Positions 1 to 7,936 of a DNA stretch of 18,398 nt are shown one piece after another. Both the position numbers and the translations under genes were made by a program. The stretch is from Clostridiales bacterium (GTDB lineage Bacteria > Bacillota > Clostridia > Christensenellales > Borkfalkiaceae): assembly GCA_015069525.1 (NCBI GenBank), contig SVIK01000017.1, positions 1 through 18,398 on the forward strand, read 5' to 3'. Numbering within the stretch: position 1 is the stretch's first letter; each line of letters begins with the position of its first letter. The notes beneath the pieces were generated by a model that was not told where the DNA came from, did no database searches, and worked only from the letters and a program-made list of their open reading frames with translations.

Positions 1-259
1 GCTCGCCTACCCTCGCACTTGTTTTTTTCTTTTTCCCTTCTCGCTCGTCGCGTGAACCCACACTAATTTGTGCGTCCTTTACGCCCTTCGTCCGCGCCAC
101 GCAAAAGCGCACCCCAAAGGGGGGACGAAGATATTTTGGCTTCGCCAAAGCTTCCTCGCTCGCCTACCCTCGCACTTGTTTTTTTCTTTTTCCCTTCTCG
201 CTCGTCGCGTGAACCCACACTAATTTGTGCGTCCTTTACGCCCTTCGTCCGCACCACGC
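1..259. repeat. Left tandem array of an intergenic repeat (period 157 bp)
   Basis: Bases 1-95 recur without a mismatch at 158-252. The first difference is g96 versus a253, and the copies then diverge by an A-run length difference and a deletion near 115-121. Copy A may begin before the window. Each copy holds a T-rich pyrimidine tract (about 20-40 and 177-197), a stretch ending in a reverse-complement copy of the tRNA-Leu 3' end (84-103 and 241-260) and a hairpin remnant. A mini-hairpin TTTGGC-ttc-GCCAAA lies at 135-149. The core from about 127 to 245 aligns with the element at 18211-18326. Open frames through this stretch cross the tRNA and the repeat, so I see no protein gene here. Confidence 0.9.
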
Positions 260-304
260 AAAAAGCGCACCCAAAGGGTGCGCCTGCGTGGTGCGGACGA
301 AGGG
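241..304. repeat. Perfect 20-bp inverted repeat spanning the tRNA-Leu 3' end and its terminator
   Basis: Bases 241-260 are the exact reverse complement of 285-304. The right arm is the acceptor 3' side, CCA and flank of tRNA-Leu. The left arm is an inverted copy of it inside repeat copy B. The arms enclose the terminator hairpin at 265-283, so the whole forms a nested palindrome of 64 bases. A second, imperfect copy of the left arm (one mismatch) sits one period away at 84-103. Confidence 0.9.
260..283 (-). terminator. Rho-independent terminator of tRNA-Leu and the upstream gene run
   Basis: On the minus strand the stem GCGCACCC, loop TTT and stem GGGTGCGC are followed directly by TTTTT (plus-strand aaaaa at 260-264). 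It lies five bases beyond the encoded CCA of the tRNA, the usual position for a tRNA terminator. It is the only clear minus-strand terminator I see downstream of sbcD. Confidence 0.85.
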
Positions 305-373
305 ATTTGAACCCACACGGTGTTAACCACAGGAACCTGAAACCTGCGCGTCTGCCAATTTCGCCACGTCCGC
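289..373 (-). tRNA. tRNA-Leu (anticodon CAG), CCA encoded
   Basis: The minus strand gives an 85-nt long-variable-arm (class II) tRNA. The acceptor stem is GCGGACG/CGTCCGC, with discriminator A and an encoded CCA. The D-arm segment GGCGAAATTGGCAGACGC is typical of leucine tRNAs. The anticodon loop TTCAGGT gives CAG, which reads CUG codons. The T-arm is GTGGG TTCAAAT CCC-type. The anticodon stem has one T-T mismatch next to the loop (CAGGT/TCCTG). The gene starts 17 bp after the stop codon of the S51-type peptidase gene with no terminator between, so it is probably processed from the long upstream transcript or from a promoter inside that gene. Confidence 0.93.
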
Positions 374-390
374 TTGCTTTAAGGAAATTA

Positions 391-1095
391 CTAAATTTCC
401 GCAATTTCCTCTTTTTCAATTTTTCCGCCTTTCGCCGTGAGCCTCCACGCTTTCCCTCCGCTTGATATACTCCCGACGATTTCGCCGTTTTCTATCACGA
501 GGGCGCTGTTGTCCTCTATCCCAAAAGCACTTTCGTAATTATAACATACTATTTTATCGAAGTCAAGCATTCTCGTATTATAATGGGGAGAAATTACTCC
601 GTTTTTCCAACCTAACCCCTTAAACATAGCGTACTTTTCGTCCGTCTCTCCGTTGACAAGGGCAGAATCGGTATAAATATCCGTAAACCAACAAATTGCC
701 CCCGCTGAGAGTCCTGCAAGGATAACGCCACGCTCGTACGCCTCTTTAATCAGAGTTATTAAGCCTGATTTCTCCCATTCTCGCATCATAAACACGGTGT
801 CGCCACCGCCTACGTATATGACGTCCGCCTTGTCAAATTTCGCCTTTAAACGCTCTAAATCGGGTTCTTTAAACACCGTCAAGGCAACGTCCGTCTTAAT
901 ATCGAAAACGCCCGTATAAACCTTGTGAAAGGTGTTGTAATAGGGCATAAAATCGTGGCTTGCCGTCGGGATAAAGAGCGCATTTGCCCGTCTTTCCCCC
1001 GCACGCGCTTTCGCAAGCCCTGCTATATATTCGTCAATTTTCAGCGTGGTTCTTTCTCGCAATTCTCCCCCGCCAATGGCTATTATCCGTTGCAT
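391..1095 (-). CDS. Peptidase S51 family (dipeptidase E-like)
   Basis: The 234-residue protein has the class-I glutamine-amidotransferase-like fold of family S51. A glycine-rich segment YVGGGDT lies at 94-100, and the nucleophile elbow GLSAGA places the catalytic Ser at 130. His171 in SPHYN is the likely charge-relay histidine. Known S51 enzymes include alpha-aspartyl dipeptidase and cyanophycinase, all cytosolic Ser hydrolases. This protein has no signal peptide, and its size fits the dipeptidase E type rather than the larger cyanophycinase. Its exact substrate cannot be read from sequence. The start has a purine-rich AGGGG-type site just upstream. It lies 28 bp after rpiB and 17 bp before tRNA-Leu, at the end of the gene run. 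Confidence 0.85.
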   Translation of the reverse strand: MQRIIAIGGGELRERTTLKIDEYIAGLAKARAGERRANALFIPTASHDFMPYYNTFHKVYTGVFDIKTDVALTVFKEPDLERLKAKFDKADVIYVGGGDTVFMMREWEKSGLITLIKEAYERGVILAGLSAGAICWFTDIYTDSALVNGETDEKYAMFKGLGWKNGVISPHYNTRMLDFDKIVCYNYESAFGIEDNSALVIENGEIVGSISSGGKAWRLTAKGGKIEKEEIAEI

Positions 1096-1123
1096 ATACC
1101 CCTACCCGTGCGCGTTAAACCGC

Positions 1124-1576
1124 TTATTTGCAGTACTTTTCTTCCAGAGCCTTGATTTTTGCGACTCTTCTTTCGTGGCGTTCTCCGCCCTCGAATTCCG
1201 TATTCAAGAAGGTATAAACGAGTTCTTGCATCATACCCTCGCCAATCACCTTTTCGCCAAACGCAAGCATGTTTGCGTCGTTATGAAGACGGGTGTATTT
1301 TGCACAATACAAATCGTGACAATGCGCACAGCGCACCCCCGGCACTTTGTTAGCAACGATGGAAACGCCAATACCAGAGGAGCATACTACGATACCTCTT
1401 TCACATTCTCCGTTTGCCACCGCTTCCGCTGCTTTTTGGGCAAAATCGGTGTAATCGCAGGAATCAAACGTATACGTGCCGAAATCTACCGTTTCGTGTC
1501 CAAGCTTTTCTACGTACGCTTTCATTGCGTTTTTTAAATTCAAGCCACCATGGTCGCATGCAATTGCTATTTTCAT
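1124..1576 (-). CDS. rpiB: Ribose-5-phosphate isomerase B (RpiB/LacAB family)
   Basis: The 150-residue protein matches RpiB end to end. It has the N-terminal CDHGG motif (Asp8, His9), the Cys65 general base in CSSGIGVSIVANK, the anion-binding glycines 68-70, His98 in HNDANML, and basic residues near 134-137. RpiB interconverts ribose 5-phosphate and ribulose 5-phosphate in the non-oxidative pentose phosphate pathway. The usual CGTGIG is CSSGIG here, a tolerated variation in the family. LacA/LacB and related sugar isomerases share the fold, so allose or galactose 6-phosphate activity cannot be excluded. The start codon overlaps the stop of the preceding phosphatase gene (ATGA), and its AAGGAG ribosome site lies inside that gene's C-terminal codons, so the two are translationally coupled. 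Confidence 0.92.
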   Translation of the reverse strand: MKIAIACDHGGLNLKNAMKAYVEKLGHETVDFGTYTFDSCDYTDFAQKAAEAVANGECERGIVVCSSGIGVSIVANKVPGVRCAHCHDLYCAKYTRLHNDANMLAFGEKVIGEGMMQELVYTFLNTEFEGGERHERRVAKIKALEEKYCK

Positions 1577-2169
1577 TGTGTTTTCTCCTTTTTTGGGGTT
1601 GTTTTTTTACTTTTTGTGGTTGTTTTTGTTGTTTTTGTAGCCGTTTTTGGCTTTTCTTTTAATTTTTCTTGTATTTTTTGGGGCAATAATTTTTCAATCA
1701 ACGCGGACATACCCCCTGCAATCAACTCGTATACGTAGCGATAACACTCTTTATCCCGCCCGTACGGGTCCATAACTTGATACCCAGCAAGTTCGGAAAA
1801 AGAATACACGTTATTCTCAATTTCCTCCTCGCCTTCCGCGCGTAAAACCTGCCAACGCATCTCCATCAGCATATCCCTTTGAACATCAGTCATACAAACG
1901 ATTGCAAGCGATTGTTTGAGTATTTTTTCGTCGATTGGTTTTGCTTTAAACGAAACCACGTCAAACCCTTTATCCATAAGGATTTCCGCCGATTTTTCGT
2001 TTATTTTATCTCCCTTTTTTGCATTTGTGCCCGCCGAGCATACTTTCAGCTTAACAAGCCCCAATTCCTCTGCTTTTTTGCGGAAAATATATTCCGCCAT
2101 TGGGGAACGGCAGGTGTTGCCCGTGCATACGAACACGATAAGTTTTTTCAGCGTTTTTCTTTTCGCCAT
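1573..2169 (-). CDS. Low-molecular-weight phosphatase, protein-arginine-phosphatase (YwlE) type, with basic tail
   Basis: The active-site loop CTGNTCRSP (Cys15 to Arg21) is the C-x5-R signature of LMW phosphatases, and Asp134 in DPYG is the general acid. The Thr in the fifth loop position (CTGNT) is the residue that in Bacillus YwlE favours phosphoarginine, where tyrosine phosphatases have Ile. I therefore infer a protein-arginine phosphatase opposing a McsB-type kinase, not visible here. The catalytic domain ends near 165. A tail of about 30 residues made almost only of Lys, Thr and Pro follows, which is unusual because YwlE is about 150 residues. It follows the Sua5/YwlC gene, as ywlE sits near ywlC in Bacillus, and overlaps rpiB by 4 bp. 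Confidence 0.88.
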   Translation of the reverse strand: MAKRKTLKKLIVFVCTGNTCRSPMAEYIFRKKAEELGLVKLKVCSAGTNAKKGDKINEKSAEILMDKGFDVVSFKAKPIDEKILKQSLAIVCMTDVQRDMLMEMRWQVLRAEGEEEIENNVYSFSELAGYQVMDPYGRDKECYRYVYELIAGGMSALIEKLLPQKIQEKLKEKPKTATKTTKTTTKSKKTTPKKEKTQ

Positions 2170-2196
2170 ATACCTGCCCCCCTTTTTTCTTACTTT

Positions 2197-3225
2197 TTAT
2201 ATTTTTTCGTGCGGGATATCTTCCGAAGCACAAGCCTTTTGCAAACGGTTCAATACCCCTACCATAATACCGCTTTTTTCCGTCGGTTCAACGACGATTA
2301 GCACCTTACAAACGGTTTCCGCCTCGCGAAGCAAGCCGTACAAGCGCATTGCCATTTCTGCCTGATTTTTCCCGAGGTTTAGGCACTTAGCGCCCGCTTT
2401 TTCAAAAACGGAAATCCACTTTTCTTCGCACAGAACCGCTACGCCTTGATTTTCCTGCGATTCCGCATGATATCGCAAAATTGCGTTTTCCACGTTTTCA
2501 GCCGAAAAAAGCAACGTTTTACAGCGGGGCGAATAATGCTTATACATCATGCCGGGGCTTTTCGCCTTTTCCCCTTTTTTCAAATCGGGCAAATGCTCCC
2601 CACAACGCCCAACCACCTTTTCTATCATCTCTTTGGTGATTAACCCCGGACGCAAAATGACGGGATATTCCCCCGTGCAATCGCATACCGTACTCTCGAT
2701 ACCGCCCTCGCAATTTCCGCCGTCTAAGATAAGCGGAATTTTTCCCTCGAAATCGTCAAAAACGTGTTTTGCCGAAGTGGGACTGACGTGGCGGGAAAGA
2801 TTGGCGCTGGGCGCGACGATAGGAATACCCACCGCCCTTAAAAATGCCTGCGCCCCCTCGTGCGAGGGTACACGCACCGCGAGCGTATCAAGCCCACAAG
2901 AAACGAAGGGACTTACCTTCCCTTTCGACGGATATACGAGCGTTAAAGGACCTGGCAAAAACGCCTTGCGCAATTTTTCTGCGTACGGTGGAATATAATC
3001 GACAATTTTCAACAAATCGTAATCGGTATGTACGTGTGCAATCAACGGATTGTCGTTGGGTCTTCCCTTTACCTCGAATATCCTTTTCACGGCGTCGTCG
3101 TCAAATGCGTTGCCCCCTAAACCGTATACCGTTTCGGTGGGAATCGCTACGACACCGCCGTTTACTATAATGTTTTTCGCTTCGTCCAAACTATTGGACG
3201 TAATCGCTTTTATCTTGGTTTCCAT
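2197..3225 (-). CDS. Threonylcarbamoyl-AMP synthase (Sua5/YwlC, two-domain form)
   Basis: The enzyme makes threonylcarbamoyl-AMP from threonine, bicarbonate and ATP, the first step of t6A37 formation in ANN-decoding tRNAs. The YrdC domain (about 1-205) carries PTETVYGLG at 29-37, KGRPNDNPL at 53-61 and PSANLS at 139-144. The linker SPGMMYKHYSP at 223-233 is the mobile loop that closes over the active site in Sua5. A C-terminal Sua5 domain fills 235-342. The length of 342 fits the long Sua5 form, not the short TsaC. The start lies 3 bp after the dnaB stop with no recognisable ribosome site, which suggests translation coupled to dnaB. A YwlE-like phosphatase and RpiB follow, the order seen in the ywl region of Bacillus. 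Confidence 0.93.
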   Translation of the reverse strand: METKIKAITSNSLDEAKNIIVNGGVVAIPTETVYGLGGNAFDDDAVKRIFEVKGRPNDNPLIAHVHTDYDLLKIVDYIPPYAEKLRKAFLPGPLTLVYPSKGKVSPFVSCGLDTLAVRVPSHEGAQAFLRAVGIPIVAPSANLSRHVSPTSAKHVFDDFEGKIPLILDGGNCEGGIESTVCDCTGEYPVILRPGLITKEMIEKVVGRCGEHLPDLKKGEKAKSPGMMYKHYSPRCKTLLFSAENVENAILRYHAESQENQGVAVLCEEKWISVFEKAGAKCLNLGKNQAEMAMRLYGLLREAETVCKVLIVVEPTEKSGIMVGVLNRLQKACASEDIPHEKI

Positions 3226-3228
3226 AGC

Positions 3229-4734
3229 TTAGTAGGGCAGTTCGTCGTCTTCCATGCTCTTCAAATCACCCTTGCGCATAGGCGGTTCGGGCGGGATATA
3301 ATCGTCGTCGGGTGCGACGTATTCTTGGTCTTCTTCCTCGTATTCAATCGGCTCGTGCGAGTACGTAGGCGGTTCCTCTTCCTTGTTCTGTTCGTCCACG
3401 TCCACGAATTTCGTGCATTCGCCAATGAATTTAAGCGATACTCTGCCTTGTGCACCGCTTCTGTGCTTGGCAATAATGAGCTCCGCAGCGCCACGCACTA
3501 CTTTGCCCGTTTCGATTTCCTCGCTCGTTGCCGTTGCCTCGGGACGGTTGATGAACATTACGATATCGGCGTCTTGCTCGATTGCGCCCGATTCACGAAG
3601 GTCGGAAAGGGTAGGTTCTTTCGATTGGATACGGCGAAGCTGGGAAAGCGCGATAACGGGTACGCTTAATTCCTTTGCCATAATCTTCAAATCACGGGTG
3701 ATGGAAGCGACTTCTTGTTGTCTGTTTTCCGCACCTGCCGTTTTCGAATCCCCACTAGACATAAGCTGGATATAGTCTATCATAACCAAATCCAAACTGC
3801 CCGTCGTCGATTTCAAACGACGACATTTGGAGATGATTTCCCCCGGCGTGACACGGGAAGAATCGTCTATATAAATATTGCTCTTTTTAAGCTTGTCCGC
3901 CGCTACCATGAGCTTTTTCCATTCTTTCGCCGTCAATTTCCCTGAAAGCGCGTTTGCCATGCTCACGTTTGCATACGAGCAAATGAGCCTTTGTACGATT
4001 TCACGTCTTGGCATTTCGAGCGAGAATACCGCACACGTTTTATTGGCGCGCAAAGAAGCGTTTTCTACAAGGTTCATCGCGAGCGACGTTTTACCCATAC
4101 CAGGACGAGCGGCAAGGACGATAAGCGCGCCTGCCTGCAAGCCGTTCGTCATTCTATCCAAATGCTTAAAGCCCGTAGGCACGCCTTTAAAGGAATCGGG
4201 ATTCGTTTGCAACATTTCGAATTTATGCAAAACTTCGCCGATAATGTCCTCTTCCTCCATGCCCAAAAGCGCGGAACGTTCCGTTTCGCGAGAAATGTCG
4301 TATACCGCCTTTTCTGCAAACGCAAGCGATTTCTTTTCGTCCGTCGAGCTTGTAGACGTTTCGATAATCTTGCGCGCCGCGCGGATAAGCTTTCTGTTTA
4401 AGCTATCCCGCGTGACGATATCGTAATACGATTTATAGTTGGCTGCGCTGGGCGTGATTTGAGAAAGCTCGGTAAGGTACATAATCCCACCCGCTTTTTC
4501 TAAATTCCCCTCGCTATCCAAATAATCGGAAACGGTGACGAGGTCTACCGGTTTTCTGCCCTCGAATACTTTGCGCATAGCGCGTATAATAAATTTATGC
4601 GATTCCTGATAAAAATCTTCTTCGCTGAGCTTTTCAATAAGTTCTGCAACGATGTCGTTATCCATGAGGAAACAGCCCAAAAGCGCCATTTCCGCATCGC
4701 GATTATAAGGCATTGTGTTGACGTTGTTTGCCAT
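3229..4734 (-). CDS. dnaB: Replicative DNA helicase DnaB with long acidic SSB-like tail
   Basis: This is the hexameric fork helicase (called DnaC in Bacillus nomenclature). The N-terminal helical domain is at about 8-110, starting with the conserved PYNRDAEMALLG segment. The linker follows, then the RecA-like motor. Walker A AARPGMGKT is at 208-216 (Lys215), the FSLEMP segment at 237-242, Walker B LVMIDY at 316-321, SQLRR near 364-368 and the arginine-finger region AKHRSG at 422-427. The motor ends near 445. Residues 446-501 are an extra tail rich in Glu, Asp, Pro and Tyr that ends EDDELPY. This tip resembles the DDELPF-type end of SSB. An AAGGAAG ribosome site supports the start. The gene sits between pepF and the Sua5 gene rather than beside its loader, but a DnaD/DnaC-type protein is encoded at 16428. 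Confidence 0.96.
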   Translation of the reverse strand: MANNVNTMPYNRDAEMALLGCFLMDNDIVAELIEKLSEEDFYQESHKFIIRAMRKVFEGRKPVDLVTVSDYLDSEGNLEKAGGIMYLTELSQITPSAANYKSYYDIVTRDSLNRKLIRAARKIIETSTSSTDEKKSLAFAEKAVYDISRETERSALLGMEEEDIIGEVLHKFEMLQTNPDSFKGVPTGFKHLDRMTNGLQAGALIVLAARPGMGKTSLAMNLVENASLRANKTCAVFSLEMPRREIVQRLICSYANVSMANALSGKLTAKEWKKLMVAADKLKKSNIYIDDSSRVTPGEIISKCRRLKSTTGSLDLVMIDYIQLMSSGDSKTAGAENRQQEVASITRDLKIMAKELSVPVIALSQLRRIQSKEPTLSDLRESGAIEQDADIVMFINRPEATATSEEIETGKVVRGAAELIIAKHRSGAQGRVSLKFIGECTKFVDVDEQNKEEEPPTYSHEPIEYEEEDQEYVAPDDDYIPPEPPMRKGDLKSMEDDELPY

Positions 4735-4766
4735 AGTTTTTTCTTCCTTGTATGTGTTTATATGTG

Positions 4767-6551
4767 TTAATCTTCCAATAAGCTTTTAAATTCTTCCAAC
4801 GTATCCTTAAATTCTTGCATAGCCACCTTGAAAGGTTGCTCCTTTTCCAAATCTACCCCCGCTTTTTTCAAGATAGAAACGGGGTCACTACACCCACCCG
4901 AAGATAAGAATTCGAAATAGTCCTTTACGGCACTTTCCCCTTCCGTCAAAATACGTTTCACAATGGAAATGGCGGAGATGATACCCGTTGCGTATTTATA
5001 CACGTAAAACGCGTTATAAAAATGAGGAATTCTTGCCCATTCGTAGGCGATTCTTTCGTCGTGACAAAGGCTTTCGCCGTAATATTGTTTATTCAAAGCA
5101 TAATACAGCTCGCTTAAACTTTCCTTGGTGAGCGCCTCGCCGTTTTCCACCTTTTCGTGCGCTTTTTGCTCGAATTCCGCAAACTGCGTTTGTCTAAAAA
5201 GAGTGGCGCGAATTGTGTCCATATAATAGTTGAGCAAGTATTTTTTAAGGTTTTTGTCCTGACTCTCTTTATACAGATATTTCAAGAGCAAGACTTCGTT
5301 AACCGTGCTGGCGATTTCCGCCAAGAAAATGGTGTAGCTTGCCTTTGCCTGCGGTTGGGCGTGCGTGGATTTATACGTGTGCAACGCGTGCCCCATTTCG
5401 TGGGCTATCGTGAAGATATCGTTCGTCGTCGGTTGGTAGTTCAAAAGGACGTACGGGTGCGGAGAATTATAGGCACCTGCGCTGTACGCGCCGTTGCGCT
5501 TACCCTCGTTTTCGTATACGTCTATCCAACGCTCCGCCTTTGCCTTTTCCAAGAGCGACTGATATTCTTTCCCGAGTGCGCCCAAACCTTTTACCACCAA
5601 AGCGTACGCTTCGTCAAAGGGCAAGGACATGTCCGCGTCTTCTACGAGCGGAACGTACAAATCGTACACGTGTTGTTCTTGCTTTAATACCTTTTTTCGA
5701 ACGGAGATATATTCGTGCATCGTGGGCAACGCGTCGTGCGTTGCCTTGATTAAGTTTTCGTAAACAATCGGTTTTACGTCCTCTTCGTCAAGCGCCATTT
5801 CCAAACAGCTGTTATAATTTCTTACCGTTTTATACAACACGTTCTTTTTGACGTTGCCGTAATACGTTTGCGTAATTGCGTCAATCAGCTTGATATACGA
5901 ATCGTAATACTTTTCAAACCATTCCTTTCTTTCTTCCCTATCGCCCGTGTGCAATACGACGCCGTATAAACCGTGACTCATTTGCACTTCTTCCCCTTTA
6001 AAGGTTGCCTTGGGAAGATTGAGGTTGGCGTTATCGAGCATCATAAACACGTCTTGGAAACCGCCGAAAACGTCGCTTCCGAGCGCGAGCAGTTTTTCTT
6101 CCTTTTCGCTTAATACGTGCGCTTTGCTTTCTACCAATTTTTTAAGCTTATAGTCGTGCTCGCTAAAATCGGGGTCGGCAATAAACGATTGCAACGTCCC
6201 TTCGTCGAGCGCGGTGAGTTGCGGGTCGATAAAGGCGAACTGGGAAAAGACTTTGGAAAAAAGGGACGTGATACGGGCGAGCGCCGACGTCGTGAACGAA
6301 TCGCGAACGTCCTCGTCGTGGCGAAGGTGCGCGTAAATATACAGCTTTTCCATACGTCCCGCTACCTCGTAATTGAGCGACAAGCATTTTAAAAGCGTTG
6401 CCTTATCCCCAAGCTTATTTTCAAATACCGACGTGTCGATTGCGCCGTATTCCTTTTCTACCGCTTGGAATTCCTTTTCCCACGCTTCGTCGCTTGCAAA
6501 CAAGTCCGATACTTTCCATTGATATTTTTCTGCTATTTCCTTTCTTTCCAT
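4767..6551 (-). CDS. pepF: Oligoendopeptidase F (M3B metallopeptidase)
   Basis: This cytosolic zinc endopeptidase cuts short peptides. The 594-residue protein is full length for PepF. The zinc site is HEMGH at 384-388 (His384, Glu385, His388), with the third ligand Glu412 in the AEIASTVNE segment typical of M3. The N-terminal helical domain begins with the YQWKVSDLF pattern common to PepF N-termini. A conserved substrate-binding segment rich in Gly and Tyr (YSAGAYNSPHPYVLLNY) lies at 356-372. No signal peptide is present. It starts 11 bp after the UPF0210 stop, with only a weak purine-rich site (AGAGAG) upstream, and ends 32 bp before dnaB. Confidence 0.96.
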   Translation of the reverse strand: MERKEIAEKYQWKVSDLFASDEAWEKEFQAVEKEYGAIDTSVFENKLGDKATLLKCLSLNYEVAGRMEKLYIYAHLRHDEDVRDSFTTSALARITSLFSKVFSQFAFIDPQLTALDEGTLQSFIADPDFSEHDYKLKKLVESKAHVLSEKEEKLLALGSDVFGGFQDVFMMLDNANLNLPKATFKGEEVQMSHGLYGVVLHTGDREERKEWFEKYYDSYIKLIDAITQTYYGNVKKNVLYKTVRNYNSCLEMALDEEDVKPIVYENLIKATHDALPTMHEYISVRKKVLKQEQHVYDLYVPLVEDADMSLPFDEAYALVVKGLGALGKEYQSLLEKAKAERWIDVYENEGKRNGAYSAGAYNSPHPYVLLNYQPTTNDIFTIAHEMGHALHTYKSTHAQPQAKASYTIFLAEIASTVNEVLLLKYLYKESQDKNLKKYLLNYYMDTIRATLFRQTQFAEFEQKAHEKVENGEALTKESLSELYYALNKQYYGESLCHDERIAYEWARIPHFYNAFYVYKYATGIISAISIVKRILTEGESAVKDYFEFLSSGGCSDPVSILKKAGVDLEKEQPFKVAMQEFKDTLEEFKSLLED

Positions 6552-6562
6552 ACTACTCTCTC

Positions 6563-7918
6563 TTAATTTTTAAAACTATGAATAGGCGCAGGAATATTGC
6601 CCCCGCGATTGATGAGTTTTGACGAATCGCAATTATGCACGGGAAGCACGGGCGCTCTGCCAAGCAAACCGCCGAAGCTGACTTCGTCGCCCACTTTTTT
6701 GCCTACCGCAGGGATAATACGTACCGCCGTCGTCTTATTGTTTATCATACCGATTGCCGCTTCGTCCGCAATCATTGCCGAAATCGTCGTGGCGGGCGTG
6801 TCGCCAGGAATAGCTATCATATCCAACCCTACGCTACATACGCACGTCATCGCTTCCAATTTGTCAAGCGTGATTGCTCCCTTTTCCGCAGAACGAATCA
6901 TGCCGATATCTTCCGAAACGGGGATAAACGCGCCCGAAAGCCCGCCCACGCGGGAACTTGCCATAACGCCACCCTTTTTCACGGCGTCGTTCAAAAGTGC
7001 AAGCGCTACCGTCGTGCCGTGGCCACCGACCGTTTCTATACCCATTTCTTCCAAGATTTGCGCAACCGAATCGCCTATTGCAGGCGTGGGCGCAAGGGAC
7101 AAGTCTACAATGCCGAATTGCGCGTTTAAGCGTTTTGCCGCTTCTTTGGCAACGAGTTGCCCTGCCCGCGTAATCTTAAACGCCGTGCGTTTGATAAGCT
7201 CCGCTACCTCCGTTAAATCCGCATTGGGGATTTGTTCGAGGGCGTGTTTGACTACGCCAGGGCCGGATACGCCAACGTTTATTACCGTGTCCGCTTCGCC
7301 TACGCCGTGGAACGCACCCGCCATGAACGGATTGTCCTCCACCGCGTTGCAAAAGGCTACGAGCTTCGCCGAGGCGATACCGTCTTTATCTTTCGTGAGC
7401 TGGGCGCATTCCTTGAATATTTCACCCAGCATTTTTACCGCTTCCATATTGATGCCCGTTTTGCTAGAACCTACGTTGACGGACGCACAAAGGCGCTCCG
7501 TCGAGGCAAGCACTTCGGGAATAGTGCGAAGGAAAACACGCTCGTAATCCGCAGTCGATTTATGCACGAGCGCGGAATATCCGCCTAAAAAGTCTATGCC
7601 GAGCGTTTTCGCCGCGTTATCGAGCGCTTTGCCGATTAACGGGGATTTTTCAGGGAAAGACGCCGTGATTAAGCTGACGGGGGTGACGGATACGCGTTTG
7701 TTTACGATGGGAATTCCGTATTCGCCCGATAAATCCGAAGCCGTTTTTACGATGTTTTCCGCTTTTTTACAAACAAGGTCGTACACCTTTGTCGCCGTTT
7801 CTTCCGCGCTGTCGCGGATACAGGGAAGCAAGGATATCCCCATCGTAATCGTGCGGATATCTAAATGCTCCTTTTGCACCATTGCTATCGTTTCTAATAC
7901 GTCGTTATTACTGAACAT
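6563..7918 (-). CDS. UPF0210 (DUF711) family protein
   Basis: The 451-residue protein matches the UPF0210/PFL family over its whole length. It has the MFSNNDVLETIAM start and Gly-rich conserved segments GVSGPGVV near 230 and GGHGTTVALALL, then MASSRVGGLSGAFIPVSEDIGMI in the C-terminal half. Members adopt a glycyl-radical-enzyme-like barrel, but no Gly-radical signature is evident here, and the biochemical role is not established. The gene follows the ACT protein UPF0237 by 18 bp with a strong GGAGGAAGG ribosome site. The same two-gene order occurs in streptococci, so the pair probably acts together, with the ACT protein as a possible ligand sensor. Confidence 0.92.
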   Translation of the reverse strand: MFSNNDVLETIAMVQKEHLDIRTITMGISLLPCIRDSAEETATKVYDLVCKKAENIVKTASDLSGEYGIPIVNKRVSVTPVSLITASFPEKSPLIGKALDNAAKTLGIDFLGGYSALVHKSTADYERVFLRTIPEVLASTERLCASVNVGSSKTGINMEAVKMLGEIFKECAQLTKDKDGIASAKLVAFCNAVEDNPFMAGAFHGVGEADTVINVGVSGPGVVKHALEQIPNADLTEVAELIKRTAFKITRAGQLVAKEAAKRLNAQFGIVDLSLAPTPAIGDSVAQILEEMGIETVGGHGTTVALALLNDAVKKGGVMASSRVGGLSGAFIPVSEDIGMIRSAEKGAITLDKLEAMTCVCSVGLDMIAIPGDTPATTISAMIADEAAIGMINNKTTAVRIIPAVGKKVGDEVSFGGLLGRAPVLPVHNCDSSKLINRGGNIPAPIHSFKN

Positions 7919-7936
7919 TTTCCTTCCTCCAACGCA

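Noticed and set aside
1..259. CRISPR array
   Set aside because: The unit is 157 bp with no short repeat and spacer pattern, and no cas gene is present.
285..304. tRNA-Leu 3' end as an integrase attachment site
   Set aside because: The copies at 84-103 and 241-260 are inverted, not direct, and no integrase or element genes lie in the window.
63..465. Open frames on both strands across the left repeat and the tRNA (118 and 131 residues)
   Set aside because: Both pass through the tRNA-Leu gene and the tandem repeat, have no ribosome site, and their sequence is repeat-derived. The plus-strand one also enters the end of the S51-type gene.
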